From assembly GCF_000425065.1 (NCBI RefSeq), contig NZ_AULB01000008.1, forward strand, positions 1 through 64,000: 64,000 bases of DNA, in the 5' to 3' direction. Within the stretch, counting starts at the first letter, position 1; every line of letters starts with the position of its first letter. Below are positions 19,815-28,713 of the stretch, one piece after another. The notes under the pieces were generated by a model. The model did no database searches, was not told the DNA's origin, and saw nothing but the letters and a program-made list of their open reading frames with translations. Source of the DNA: Actinomadura rifamycini DSM 43936 (lineage in GTDB: Bacteria; Actinomycetota; Actinomycetes; Streptosporangiales; Streptosporangiaceae). A program made the translations under genes and the position numbers.

Positions 19815-22800
19815 ATGGGCAGGCGTGGACGTCGCGGTGGCCGGGGAGGCGCCGCGGGCGGAGTCTTCGGCAAGATGAGCGGCAGCCTGTTCCGGTCGCC
19901 CCCCGGCCGCCGATCCTCCACCGGCACGCCCTCCGCCCCGGCCCCGACACGCACACCGGCCGGCGGTCGTCCCGGCCCTCGCGGCGGGCCCAGGCGCGAC
20001 ACGTCCCCCCAGTCCCAGAGCCGCCCCACCGACCGGACGTGCAAAGGCGGCGACCCCGTCGGGATCGTGACCGGCGAGGTCATTCTCACCGAGACCGACC
20101 TCGCGCTGCCGGGCGTACTCGCCCTGGTCCTCAGCCGCACGCACATCTCCGCCTACAGGAGCGGCCGGCTCTTCGGCCCCTCTTGGGCCTCGACGCTCGA
20201 CACCGCCCTGGAGCTCGACGGCCAAGGGGTTCACTTCCTGGCTCCGGACGCCAGTGTCCGCACCTACCCCCAAACCCTGATCCCCAACGTGGAGTTCATG
20301 CCGGCCGCCGGGCCGCGGCATCCGCTGATGCTCACGTCCGAGGGCGGTTACCGGCTGGCCGATCCGCATACCGGGATCACGTGGCACTTCCCCGCACCGG
20401 GCCCCGAGACCGGCTGGTCGCGGCTACCGCTGGTGGCGATCACCGACCGGTACGGCAACCGCGTCGAGTTCCTGTACGAGGACCAGGCCATCACCGAGGT
20501 CCGCCACTCGGGCGGTTACCGGGTGATCGTCGATACCGTAGCGGTCGAGGAGGGCGACCGCCGCGTCACCGCGCTGCGCACTCCCGGCGGAACCGTGCTC
20601 AGGCGCTTCGCGCACGATCCGGTGACCGGCGATCTGACCGAGGCGTACGACTCCGCCGGCGTCCCGGTCCGCTACACCTACGACGACCACCGGCTCACCG
20701 GCTGGACCGACCGCAACGGCCACCGGTACCGCTACGTCTACGACGAGAACGGCCGCGCCGTACGCGGAGAGGGCTCCGAGGGCCGGCTGAACTCCGCATT
20801 CCACTACGACCCCGATAACCGCGTCACCCGCCTGACCGACTCGCTCGGCAACACCACCGTCTACCGGTACAACGAATACGACCAGGTCGTCGAGGAGACC
20901 GACCCCCTCGGCGGCGTCGTCCGGTCGGAGTGGGACCAGTTCGACCGTCTCCTCTCCCAGACCGATCCCCTCGGGCACACCACCCGGTTCTCCTACGACG
21001 ACCGGGGCAATATCGTCCAGATCCGGTACCCCGACGGGCTGACGGCTTCCGCCGAGTACAACGAACTCGATCTACCCGTCCGCATCGTGCAGCCGGACGG
21101 CTCCGTCTGGGTCCAGGAGTACGACGAGCGCGGGGCCCTCGTCCGCCGCACCGATCCGGCCGGACGGACCACCGTGATCGCTTACGGCCCCAACGGCGCG
21201 CCCACCGCGGTGACCGACCCGCTCGGCCACACCACCCGCATCGAGTCCGACCCGGCCGGGCTCGCCGTCCGCGTGACCGACGCGCGGGGACGCGTGGTGC
21301 GAACCGAGTTCGACGAACTCGGCCGCCCCGTCGCATCCACCGATCCGGTCGGTGGCGTGACCCGGCTGACGTGGGACGCGGAGAGCCGCCTCACCTCCCG
21401 CACCCTTCCGGACGGGACGACGGACCGGTGGCGGCACGACGCCGAGGGCAACGAGATCGAGCGCATCGATCCGCTCGGCCGGACGACGCGCACGGCGTAC
21501 GGCCCCTTCAACCTGCCGTCCCTGCTCACCCGTCCGGACGGCTCCACGCTCGCGTTCGCCTACGACACCGAGCTGCGCCTGACGTCGGTCACCACCGGTG
21601 ATTCGCGGAGCTGGACGTACACCTACGACGGCGCGGGGAACCTTACCGGGGAGTCGGACTTCAACGGACGGACGCTCCGCTACGGCCACGACGCGGCGGG
21701 GCGCCTCATCTCCCGGTCCAACGGCGCGGGCGAAACGGTGACGTTCGCCCGCGACGGCCTCGGCCGGCTGATCCGCCGCGACGCGGCCGGCCGGGTCGCC
21801 ACGTTCGCGTACGACCCCCTCGGCCGGCTGACCGAGGCGGCGAACCCGGACGCGACGGTCAAGCGCGCGTACGACATCGCAGGGAACCTGCTCAGCGAAA
21901 CCGTCAACGGCGCCGCCGTCCTCTACACCTATGACCCGCTCGGCCGGGTCCTGTCCCGCACCACCCCGAACGGGGTGGTGTCCCAATGGACCTACGATCC
22001 GGTCGGCCTTCCCACCGCCTTGTCCACCGGCGGGCGGACCATCGCCTTCGACCACGATGAGGCGGGCCGGGAAGTGGCGCGGCGCGTCGGCCCGAACGTG
22101 GCGCTGGCCCAGCGCTGGGACACGCTCCACCGGCTGACGTCCCAGACGCTGTGGGGCGCGCCGGATTCACCGGGCGGCCAGGCTCGGCTCTTGCAGCACC
22201 GCTCGTACGCCTACCGCGCGGACGGCGACCTCGCGGGCATCACCGACCGCCTGGCCGGGGACCGCCGGTACGACCTGGACGCCCGCGGCCGCATCATCGC
22301 CGTCCGGGCACGGGGCTGGGAGGAACGCTACGCTTACGACGAGGCGGGCAACCTCGTGCAGGCCGACCACCCCTCTCCCGCCGCCGAGACGGGAACGCGC
22401 GAGATCGCCGGCACGCTCGTCCGGCGGGCGGGCCGGACCCGTTACGAGCACGACGCCCAGGGAAGGGTGATCCTCCGGGAACGGGTCACGCTCTCCGGGC
22501 GCCGCGACCGCTGGCGATTCCACTGGGACGCCGAGGACCGCCTCATCGGCACCGAGACGCCGGACGGTGCCCGCTGGCGCTACCACTACGACGCTCTCGG
22601 CCGCCGCACGGCGAAGCAGCGTCTCGGCGCGGACGGCGGCCCGCCCGCCGAGGTGTACCTGTTCACCTGGGACGATGTCCGTCTCGTCGAACAGACCCGC
22701 ACCGCGAACGGGACGTCCTCGGTCACGAGCTGGGAGTACCTGCCCAGGTCGCACGCCCCGCTGGCCCAGTCCCGGGTCGCGCGCACGGTCGACAGACCCC

Positions 22801-23618
22801 AGGAGTGGTTCGACCACCGCTTCGAAATGATCGTCACCGACCTCGCCGGCGCGCCCGCCGAGCTCGTCGCCGCGGACGGGACGACCACCGCCATGCCGCC
22901 CACGACCGCGTGGGGCGCCCCGCTCGCCGGGACGGCGGACGCCCCCTGCCCGCTGAGACTGGCCGGGCAGTACCACGACGCCGAGACCGGCCTCAGTTAC
23001 AACTTCCAGCGCTACTACAACCCGGAAACGGGCGCCTACTGCTCCCCCGACCCCCTCGGGCTCGCTCCCCAGCCCAACCCGCACACCTACGTGCGCAACC
23101 CGACCACCTGGACCGACCCGCTCGGGCTCAGCCCCGCGCAGGGGTGCGGCACCGGCGGCAACCAGAACCAGCCCTACATTCCCAGTCCGGCGACCCGCCG
23201 CGGCGCCCCCGGCGGGCGGGCACCGGTCTACCAGGACGTCCCGGTCGCCGGAAACTGGACGCCGCAGGGGCAGGCGAACGCGGCCACGGGGGCGCTCCCC
23301 GAGTTCGCGACGTCCAGCAGGACGGCGCGCACCGCGTCGCGAACCTACGTCGGTGCCGTGGACACCCAGACCGGACGGACGGTCCTCGCCTCCTCCGGGA
23401 ACGGTTACTGCGCCGAGGGCAACGCCATCAACCGGTTGGGCATCCCAGCGGAACGGGTGCTGTTCACCCAGGCCGTGACGGTCGTGAAGAACGACAACGG
23501 CGACCTCACCACGGTGACGAAGCCGGTGTGCCAGGGGTGCCAGATCGACTTCCCCGATCGCGGTAACTTCGTACCCGGGACCCGGGGAGCCCCCGGAGGA
23601 TGGTGGGGGGACACATGA
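19815..23618 (+). CDS. RHS-repeat polymorphic toxin with C-terminal deaminase-like tip (unit 1)
   Basis: A 1267-aa protein. Residues 1-79 are a Gly/Arg/Pro-rich disordered leader without signal peptide, PAAR or WXG motif. From residue 80 a DUF6531 domain follows (DPVGIVTGEV, LSRTHISAYRSGRLFGPSWA), then some 20 YD/RHS repeats (such as YDDRGNIVQIRYPDG) forming the shell. The RHS-associated core ends DPLGLAPQPNPHTYVRNP and DPLGL at 1101-1105. The variable tip (about 1111-1267) has GYCAEGNAIN with Cys1199/Glu1201 and PVCQGC with Cys1239/Cys1242. That is a CxE...CxxC zinc site of the cytidine-deaminase superfamily, near YwqJ-type toxins. The tip would deaminate nucleic acid or nucleotides in a target cell (inference). 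The immunity-like gene lies 22 bases downstream. Confidence 0.9.
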   Translation: MGRRGRRGGRGGAAGGVFGKMSGSLFRSPPGRRSSTGTPSAPAPTRTPAGGRPGPRGGPRRDTSPQSQSRPTDRTCKGGDPVGIVTGEVILTETDLALPGVLALVLSRTHISAYRSGRLFGPSWASTLDTALELDGQGVHFLAPDASVRTYPQTLIPNVEFMPAAGPRHPLMLTSEGGYRLADPHTGITWHFPAPGPETGWSRLPLVAITDRYGNRVEFLYEDQAITEVRHSGGYRVIVDTVAVEEGDRRVTALRTPGGTVLRRFAHDPVTGDLTEAYDSAGVPVRYTYDDHRLTGWTDRNGHRYRYVYDENGRAVRGEGSEGRLNSAFHYDPDNRVTRLTDSLGNTTVYRYNEYDQVVEETDPLGGVVRSEWDQFDRLLSQTDPLGHTTRFSYDDRGNIVQIRYPDGLTASAEYNELDLPVRIVQPDGSVWVQEYDERGALVRRTDPAGRTTVIAYGPNGAPTAVTDPLGHTTRIESDPAGLAVRVTDARGRVVRTEFDELGRPVASTDPVGGVTRLTWDAESRLTSRTLPDGTTDRWRHDAEGNEIERIDPLGRTTRTAYGPFNLPSLLTRPDGSTLAFAYDTELRLTSVTTGDSRSWTYTYDGAGNLTGESDFNGRTLRYGHDAAGRLISRSNGAGETVTFARDGLGRLIRRDAAGRVATFAYDPLGRLTEAANPDATVKRAYDIAGNLLSETVNGAAVLYTYDPLGRVLSRTTPNGVVSQWTYDPVGLPTALSTGGRTIAFDHDEAGREVARRVGPNVALAQRWDTLHRLTSQTLWGAPDSPGGQARLLQHRSYAYRADGDLAGITDRLAGDRRYDLDARGRIIAVRARGWEERYAYDEAGNLVQADHPSPAAETGTREIAGTLVRRAGRTRYEHDAQGRVILRERVTLSGRRDRWRFHWDAEDRLIGTETPDGARWRYHYDALGRRTAKQRLGADGGPPAEVYLFTWDDVRLVEQTRTANGTSSVTSWEYLPRSHAPLAQSRVARTVDRPQEWFDHRFEMIVTDLAGAPAELVAADGTTTAMPPTTAWGAPLAGTADAPCPLRLAGQYHDAETGLSYNFQRYYNPETGAYCSPDPLGLAPQPNPHTYVRNPTTWTDPLGLSPAQGCGTGGNQNQPYIPSPATRRGAPGGRAPVYQDVPVAGNWTPQGQANAATGALPEFATSSRTARTASRTYVGAVDTQTGRTVLASSGNGYCAEGNAINRLGIPAERVLFTQAVTVVKNDNGDLTTVTKPVCQGCQIDFPDRGNFVPGTRGAPGGWWGDT

Positions 23619-23640
23619 ACACCGCGAGCGGAGCCGAGCG

Positions 23641-24174
23641 ATGACGAACGAAGCCGGACACGACCTCCTGGACGCCGTCGTCGCGGCCACCGACTGGTCG
23701 GGGTACCGGTGCGGCTGCGGACGCGACGCCTCGCACCTGCCCGAACTGCTGACCCGGCTGCTCGCTCCCCGCGGAGAATCGGACACCGACGTCCATCACG
23801 AGATCACCTCGCACGTCGTGACGTCCGAGTACCTGAACGAGTCGGCGCTTCCCGCCACCCGAGCCCTCCTGGCGGGACTCGCCGACGGAGTCGGGTGGGA
23901 CGTCTACGCGAAGGTCACCCAGGTCCTCCTCTACATCCTCTCCTGCGAGACCGTCGCCAACGCCTTCCCCCCGGTCGACCCCGGATACGTGGACCTGTGC
24001 CACGCCGAGGCCCGGAAGGCCGAATGGCTCCTCCTGCGGGACTTCCGTTCCGGCCCCCCGGTCGTCGTCGACGACATCATCGAGATCTTCGAGCTCCTCG
24101 ACGAAGAGGAGTGGCGGGAACGGCTGGTGGCGCTCCGCGACCGTCGCGATGACGCGGTGCGCCGCCCGTCCTGA
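23641..24174 (+). CDS. Probable immunity protein 1 for RHS deaminase toxin
   Basis: A 177-aa acidic, mostly helical protein directly after the first RHS toxin. Near its N-terminus it has W19-x3-R23-C24-x-C26-G27-x4-H32, a signature shared with identical spacing by the two small proteins at 32529 and 33034. The remainder is helical (such as AKVTQVLLYILSCETVANAF and VDDIIEIFELLDEEEWRERL). No signal peptide is seen, as expected for a cytosolic antitoxin. I do not recognise it as any named immunity family. Its role is inferred from position, size, charge and the duplicated toxin-partner arrangement. Confidence 0.75.
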   Translation: MTNEAGHDLLDAVVAATDWSGYRCGCGRDASHLPELLTRLLAPRGESDTDVHHEITSHVVTSEYLNESALPATRALLAGLADGVGWDVYAKVTQVLLYILSCETVANAFPPVDPGYVDLCHAEARKAEWLLLRDFRSGPPVVVDDIIEIFELLDEEEWRERLVALRDRRDDAVRRPS

Positions 24175-24286
24175 GGCCGCGCCCCACCGTCACGTGGCGA
24201 GGCCGTCGTCCCGCGAGCGGTCCCGAGTCGTACGTCCGGGGGCACGGCCTCGACGAGAGGAACGCACCGTTTACACCTCCAGACGT

Positions 24287-24317
24287 TTGACGACCCCGCA
24301 AGCAAGGTACCTATAAT
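24287..24317 (+). promoter_or_regulatory. Sigma-70-like promoter of the hsp20 gene
   Basis: TTGACG (24287-24292) and a perfect TATAAT (24312-24317), with a 19-base spacer. The elements are close to consensus, unusual in this GC-rich genome; spacing is 2 bases longer than ideal. Transcription would start about 75 bases before the hsp20 ATG. A short dyad (TTCCTCTTCCAGGAA, about 24331) lies in the leader. Confidence 0.65.
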
Positions 24318-24400
24318 CGTAGTTGCAGGTTTCCTCTTCCAGGAAGGACAGGAACCCCGGGCAACGGGCCCGGGAGAGATCTTCGGAGGTGAGGCGCACC

Positions 24401-24835
24401 ATGCTGCTGACGTCGATCGACCCGTTCGTGCAGGAATTCGAGCGCCAGTTCGACCGGGCCGTCCGCCAGGTCGCCGGCCAGACCGGCGGCGCCGCCGTGC
24501 CGATGGACGGCATCCGCCGCGCCGACGACGTCGTCCTGCGGTTCGATCTGCCCGGCATCGACCCCGGCTCCATCGAGGTGACCGTCGACCGCGGCGTCCT
24601 GACCGTGTCGGCGCGCCGCGAGGAGGAGATCGCCGAGGACGAGCGCGCGTTCGTCCGCGAACGTCCGATGGGCTCCTTCACCCGGCGGGTCTACCTGTCG
24701 GAGCACCTGGACGCCGACGCCGTCGAGGCCGCGTACGACAACGGCGTCCTGGCCGTCCGCATCCCGGTCCTGGAGCGGGCCAAGCCCCGCAAGGTCGCCG
24801 TCCGGCAGAGCGGCGCGAAGGCCATCCAGAACTGA
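24401..24835 (+). CDS. Hsp20-family small heat-shock protein
   Basis: A 144-aa alpha-crystallin-type chaperone that holds unfolded proteins in large oligomers. The alpha-crystallin domain spans about 40-130: ADDVVLRFDLPGIDPGSIEV, GVLTVSARREEEIAEDERAF, RRVYLSEHLDADAVEAAYDN and the signature GVLAVRIPV. MLLTSIDPFVQEFERQFDRA is the usual N-terminal helix. The ATG follows CGGAGGTGAGG at good spacing. A strong promoter precedes the gene and a stem-loop separates it from the MerR-type gene, so the chaperone message may greatly exceed the rest of the operon. Confidence 0.95.
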   Translation: MLLTSIDPFVQEFERQFDRAVRQVAGQTGGAAVPMDGIRRADDVVLRFDLPGIDPGSIEVTVDRGVLTVSARREEEIAEDERAFVRERPMGSFTRRVYLSEHLDADAVEAAYDNGVLAVRIPVLERAKPRKVAVRQSGAKAIQN

Positions 24836-24854
24836 CCCGCACCGGGAGCCCCCG

Positions 24855-24886
24855 CGCGGGCGGGCGGCCTCCGCCGCCCGCCCGCG
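24855..24886 (+). terminator. Stem-loop between hsp20 and merR
   Basis: Perfect 13-bp arms (CGCGGGCGGGCGG and its complement) around a 6-base loop, with no U-tract. It lies 20 bases after the hsp20 stop and may act as a partial terminator or as an mRNA 3' stabiliser that sets a higher level of the chaperone than of the downstream regulators. Confidence 0.7.
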
Positions 24887-24914
24887 GCGCCCCCCGACCA
24901 GCAGAGAGGATCGC

Positions 24915-25268
24915 ATGCCGGTGCCCCTTCCGATGGACGACGAGCACGCGGCCCTGTTCACCGTGGGACAGGTCGCCGACATGCTCCACGTGCAGCAGGC
25001 GTTCCTGCGGCGCATCGACGACCACCGGGTCGTCTCCCCCCGCCGCTCCGCCGGCGGCCAGCGCCGCTACAGCCGCAACGAGATCGGGCGCATCCAGCAG
25101 GTCGTCACCATGATGGGCGAGGGCATGACGCTGCCCGCCATCCGCCGCATCATCGAGCTGCAGCACGAACTCGCCGAGGTCACCCGCGAGCGCGACGAGC
25201 TCGCGGCCCGGCTGGCCGCCCTCGCCGGGGCGCCGCGCGGGCCCCGGAGCACCGGAGGCGGGCGATGA
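24915..25268 (+). CDS. MerR-family regulator, HspR-like
   Basis: A 117-aa protein with an N-terminal MerR helix-turn-helix: FTVGQVADMLHVQQAFLRRI, then RRSAGGQRRYSRNEI. A dimerisation helix ELQHELAEVTRERDELAARL follows. It lacks the cysteines of metal-sensing MerR proteins and resembles HspR, which represses chaperone operons from inverted repeats. Its position directly after hsp20 supports autogenous control of the heat-shock gene (inference). The stop overlaps the next start by ATGA. Confidence 0.87.
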   Translation: MPVPLPMDDEHAALFTVGQVADMLHVQQAFLRRIDDHRVVSPRRSAGGQRRYSRNEIGRIQQVVTMMGEGMTLPAIRRIIELQHELAEVTRERDELAARLAALAGAPRGPRSTGGGR

Positions 25269-25681
25269 CGCCCGCGGCCGACGAGGCGGTGACCGCGATG
25301 CCGCCGGACATCCTGACCGTCGAGGAGTACCGGCGCGGCCGGAGCCGCGTCGTGCGCCTGATCGGCGAACTCGACCTGGCCGGGGAACGGCGCGTGCGCG
25401 CCGCCGTCGGCCGCGCGCTGGACGCCCGCCCCCGAACGCTGACGCTCGACCTGGCCGGCCTCCGTTTCATGGACTGCACCGGCCTGTCCGTCATGGTCTG
25501 GGCCCGCAACCGGCTCGCCGAGCACGGCGGCGTGCTGCGCGTCCGCGACCCGCGCCCGAACGTGCGCCGCCTGCTGACCTTCGCGGGCCTCGACCCCCAC
25601 GTCACCGACGGCCCCGCCGCCCGCACCGGCCCCGTCCGCCCGGCGCACAGGGAGGCGTGCACGCGCGATTCGGCGCGGTAA
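25265..25681 (+). CDS. STAS-domain anti-sigma-factor antagonist-like protein
   Basis: A 138-aa STAS-domain protein (SpoIIAA/RsbV-like). The core is VVRLIGELDLAGERRVRAAV, followed by TLDLAGLRFMDCTGLSVMVW. DCTGL corresponds to the phospho-site DSSGL of SpoIIAA, so the phosphoacceptor would be Thr instead of Ser. Such proteins bind anti-sigma kinases and release a sigma factor. Translational coupling to the MerR gene links stress sigma control to the chaperone operon. No anti-sigma kinase is nearby. A 25-residue basic tail extends beyond the domain. Confidence 0.87.
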   Translation: MTPAADEAVTAMPPDILTVEEYRRGRSRVVRLIGELDLAGERRVRAAVGRALDARPRTLTLDLAGLRFMDCTGLSVMVWARNRLAEHGGVLRVRDPRPNVRRLLTFAGLDPHVTDGPAARTGPVRPAHREACTRDSAR

Positions 25682-25688
25682 CGGGCGC

Positions 25689-26027
25689 TCAGGCGATGAG
25701 GCCCTCGGACTCCGCGTGCTCCAGTGCCTGCCACGCCTCGCGGGTGTCGAGCATCTCCAGCCCGCGGACGGCCCAGAACCGGACCGCCTCGTCCATGCTC
25801 TCCAGTTCGCCGCGGAACAGCTCCAGCGCCTGGACGGCCCGCGCCTCGGCGACGAGCTCCAGCAGCAGGCAGCGGAGCGCGTCGTCGCCCTCCGCGCGGT
25901 ACTCGGCGATCAGCTCGCCGACGTACGCGTCGGCGTGCTCGCGCAGGAAGTCGAACGCGTCCGCCCGGACCTGGGCGTCGCCCGTCCGCATGCGTTGGAT
26001 GGCCTGATCGAAACGCCGCAGCGACAT
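25689..26027 (-). CDS. HEAT-repeat-like small protein
   Basis: A 112-aa all-helical protein, MSLRRFDQAIQRMRTGD at the start, with two to three HEAT-like helical pairs (such as LRCLLLELVAEARAVQALEL and VRFWAVRGLEML). Many actinomycete proteins of this size and pattern are annotated as HEAT-repeat domain proteins. Function unknown. It converges on the STAS gene with a gap of 7 bases and is divergent from the gene at 26102. The ATG at 26027 fits the fold start; upstream frame extension is unlike protein. Confidence 0.65.
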   Translation of the reverse strand: MSLRRFDQAIQRMRTGDAQVRADAFDFLREHADAYVGELIAEYRAEGDDALRCLLLELVAEARAVQALELFRGELESMDEAVRFWAVRGLEMLDTREAWQALEHAESEGLIA

Positions 26028-26101
26028 ACGCGGACCATACCGCCGTACACCGACAAAACCCGTCGCCCCCGGCTCCACCGGACGCGCGTACTCTTCGGGA
26101 C

Positions 26102-26980
26102 GTGACAAAGCGGACAGGTCGCGTCGTCGGCGCGCCGCTCGACCGGCTGACGCAGCAGTGGGTGCGGGTGACGGGCCGCCCGGTCGGCCCGCGGGACGAG
26201 CCGTGGCTCGCGGGACCGCGCGGTGACCGGTACCGGGTCGGCGACTCCTGGCTGCCGCGGGAGGCGGCCCGCCTCGGCGCCCGCGTGGCGGCCGACGCGG
26301 CCGACGCCGGGCTGCTCCCGTCGATGGCCGTCCTGAGCGGCCCGGCCTTCGACCCGGACGCGCTGCACCCCCGGGTGCGGGACTTCTACGAGCACACCAC
26401 CCGCTGGCGGATCGACCTGTGGTCGCAGTGGTCGCCGTGGGCGTGGCCGTTCGGCTGGCTGGTGTCGGCGCTCTTCGCCCGCCGCCTCCGGCAGCTCGCC
26501 CTGCCGCTGCGCCCGCTGGACGTCGCGCACGGCATGACCAGCGAGATCACGCCGGTGGTCGGGGCGGACGGCGGCACGCTCGGCGCGTCCTGGCGGCGGC
26601 GCCTGCGCGCGACCGGCGCCACCGTGTTCAGCGGCTGGTACCAGGCGATCGTCCTGCCCGGCGTCCCGCAGCCCCGGGTCCGGGTCGTGTTCCCGCTGCC
26701 GAACGGGCGGCTCGTCGTCCTGCTGCGCCCGCACGTCACGGCCGGCGGCGGCCTCCTGCTCGCCTCGCCCGGCGGCGGCTGGGGCGAGGACGGCGCCTAC
26801 CTCGTCGTCGAGCGCGGCCCGCGCGCGTGGGCGCGCCGCATCCCCGTCCACGAACGCTTCCACGTCCACGTGGACGGCGAAGGCGTCCTGCGCACCGACC
26901 ACGCGCTGAACCTCTGGACGATCCCCGTGCTCAGGCTGCACTACCGCCTCGACCGCGGCGCCACCCCGCCAACGCGGTGA
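26102..26980 (+). CDS. Conserved hypothetical protein, 292 aa
   Basis: I do not recognise the family. The GTG at 26102 starts the protein at MTKRTGRVVGAPLDRLTQQ. It has no signal peptide. A Trp-rich hydrophobic patch (DLWSQWSPWAWPFGWLV, about 104-120) could be a membrane re-entrant segment or a core. A Gly-rich middle (LRPHVTAGGGLLLASPGGG) precedes RIPVHERFHVHVDGEG and a Tyr/Leu-rich end. It is divergent from the HEAT-like gene. The lack of obvious catalytic motifs and its compact, well-formed reading frame suggest a real but uncharacterised gene. Confidence 0.65.
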   Translation: MTKRTGRVVGAPLDRLTQQWVRVTGRPVGPRDEPWLAGPRGDRYRVGDSWLPREAARLGARVAADAADAGLLPSMAVLSGPAFDPDALHPRVRDFYEHTTRWRIDLWSQWSPWAWPFGWLVSALFARRLRQLALPLRPLDVAHGMTSEITPVVGADGGTLGASWRRRLRATGATVFSGWYQAIVLPGVPQPRVRVVFPLPNGRLVVLLRPHVTAGGGLLLASPGGGWGEDGAYLVVERGPRAWARRIPVHERFHVHVDGEGVLRTDHALNLWTIPVLRLHYRLDRGATPPTR

Positions 26981-27186
26981 CCGGCTCGTCGAGCACGCCG
27001 AAACGCAGGACGAAAAAGTCGGATCCCGCCGGCGGATCACCGACCGGACGCCGCACGTACGCCGTCCGCATGCCGCTCGCCCGGGCCCGCGCACCTGGGT
27101 GCTCGCCGACCACACGGTGCCGGACAGCGGCCTGGTCGTCCTCACCTACGACGGCGGACGCGTAGGCGCCCGCCCGAAACGCGGGA

Positions 27187-27217
27187 GAGCCCGCCGCCCG
27201 GGGCGGGCGGCGGGCTC
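27187..27217. terminator. Bidirectional terminator hairpin
   Basis: Perfect 13-bp arms (GAGCCCGCCGCCC and complement) around a 5-base loop, in the gap between the convergent gene ending at 26980 and the esterase ending at 27232. It can serve both strands. Confidence 0.8.
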
Positions 27218-27231
27218 TTCGGGTTCGCGGG

Positions 27232-28146
27232 TCAGGCGGGGGTGTTCTGGTCGGACCGGTCCAGCCAGGACGACAGGCGCTCCAGGAACGCGGCGCCCAC
27301 CGGGGGCCGCGGTTCCAGGAGTGCCGCCAGGTGGAACGCGTGCGGCATGCCGTCGTAGACGTCCAGCGCGACCTCGACTCCCGCTCCGGCCGCGGCCTCG
27401 GCGAAGCGCCGCGCGTCGTCCAGCAGGACCTCGTTGCCGCCGGCGACGAGGAGCAGGCGCGGCAGGCCCGCCGGGTCGCCGTGGAGGGGCGACTGCGGCG
27501 CTCGGTCGTTCGGCCGCCCGCCCAGGTAGCGGCCGACGATGTGCTCCAGGACGTCGCGGCCGATCATGTCCGGGCCCGCGGGGGCGTCGATCGACGGGCT
27601 CGCCAGCGTCAGGTCCGCGATCGGCGAGACGGGCACCGCCGCGCCCGGGAGCGGCACGCCCGCGGCGCGCACGGCGAGCAGCGCCCCCAGGACGAGCGTC
27701 GCACCGGCCGACTCGCCGAACAGCACGGTGCGTCCGGGCGGGACGCCCTCGGCCAGCAGCGCGCGGTAGACGGCGACCACCTCGTCGTGCGCGGCCGGGA
27801 AGGGATGCTCCGGGGCCAGCGAGTAGTCGATGGCGAACGCCGGACGGCCCGCCGCCTTCGACAGCCGGTACGCCATCGGGTGCTCGAACTCGGGGTTGCT
27901 CTGCTCGAAGCCGCCGCCGTGCACGTACAGGACCACGCCCGCCTCCCGGGGCGTGCGTCCGGACGCGTTCGCCCACCGGCCCGGCACGGGCAGCGCGAAC
28001 GGCTCGGACGTGTCGGCGTCCGGGGGCATCGGCGGCGGGCCGGCGGTCAGGGCGCCCATGGCGGCGACGACGGTGTCGAACGTGTCGGGCCCGGTGACGC
28101 GGGTCGTCGTCGGGCCGGTGGCGGAATCGTCGGTCGGTTCGGTCAA
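27232..28146 (-). CDS. Alpha/beta-hydrolase of the HSL esterase/lipase family
   Basis: A 304-aa carboxylesterase-like enzyme. The oxyanion-hole motif is VVLYVHGGGFEQS, and the nucleophile serine sits in VLFGESAGATLVLG. A DYSLAPEHPFPAA segment is typical of the hormone-sensitive lipase class. VYDGMPHAFHLA carries the catalytic histidine, with an Asp just before. No signal peptide is visible, so it is cytosolic. Its neighbours, an unknown gene and an RHS toxin, do not indicate the substrate. Confidence 0.92.
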   Translation of the reverse strand: MTEPTDDSATGPTTTRVTGPDTFDTVVAAMGALTAGPPPMPPDADTSEPFALPVPGRWANASGRTPREAGVVLYVHGGGFEQSNPEFEHPMAYRLSKAAGRPAFAIDYSLAPEHPFPAAHDEVVAVYRALLAEGVPPGRTVLFGESAGATLVLGALLAVRAAGVPLPGAAVPVSPIADLTLASPSIDAPAGPDMIGRDVLEHIVGRYLGGRPNDRAPQSPLHGDPAGLPRLLLVAGGNEVLLDDARRFAEAAAGAGVEVALDVYDGMPHAFHLAALLEPRPPVGAAFLERLSSWLDRSDQNTPA

Positions 28147-28713
28147 TGCGTGCCTTCGTTTGGTTTTTCCGCATGCCGGAACGCAATGCGGAGTGAATCC
28201 GGGAAATGGACGGACCCGTTCAATGGGCGGCCGAAAGGCGCCTGGGAGGGACGGGTGCGGCGGAACGACGCGTCAGGGCGCGGCAGACGGCGCCCAGGCT
28301 CACATGGGCGCAGGTCGGAACGGCGCGATGCGGCTAGGCGCGGTCCGTGCGAGAGGCGGCCACCTGCATCATTCCCTTCGGGCTTCCGGTGCTCGCCCGG
28401 TCGTTACGCGGCCTGGCCCCTGTCCTCGTCGGGCACTCTTGCGCACGCCACGCGGCACCGCCGTCCATTCAACGCAAAAGTCGCACCGATCGTCAAACCA
28501 AAAGCGCCTTTGTCGCCGCCGGGCGGTCCGGGCCGCGACCGGCCCGGCCGGACCACGCGGACGGTGGGTGGCCGGACGGTCGCCGACCCGGCAAAGTCGG
28601 TCGAGTCGGGACGTTTTGCGCATGTCTCGCCGCCGCGGCTATTCTCCGAAAAGCCGACTTGATCTTGAACGACCACGGAGCCTCCCGCTCCTCGCACGTG
28701 ATGGGGGTCGTGC
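28147..28713. other. 567-base spacer upstream of the second RHS gene
   Basis: No convincing gene is seen; translated frames are basic and low in complexity. The right half (28470-28680) is locally A/T-richer, with CGCAAAAGTCGCACCGATC and CTATTCTCCGAAAAGCC, and probably holds the promoter of the RHS gene. It shares no long similarity with the leader of the first RHS gene, so the duplicated unit seems to begin near the start codon. Confidence 0.5.

Noticed and set aside
27050..27180. Possible gene remnant (RTWVLADHTVPDSGLVVLTYDGG)
   Set aside because: The segment reads like protein and lies before a terminator, but I found no start, no ribosome-binding site and no recognisable family, so it is not listed as a gene.
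28369..28623. 84-codon leftward frame in the spacer before the second RHS gene
   Set aside because: Arg-rich, without motif or ribosome-binding site.
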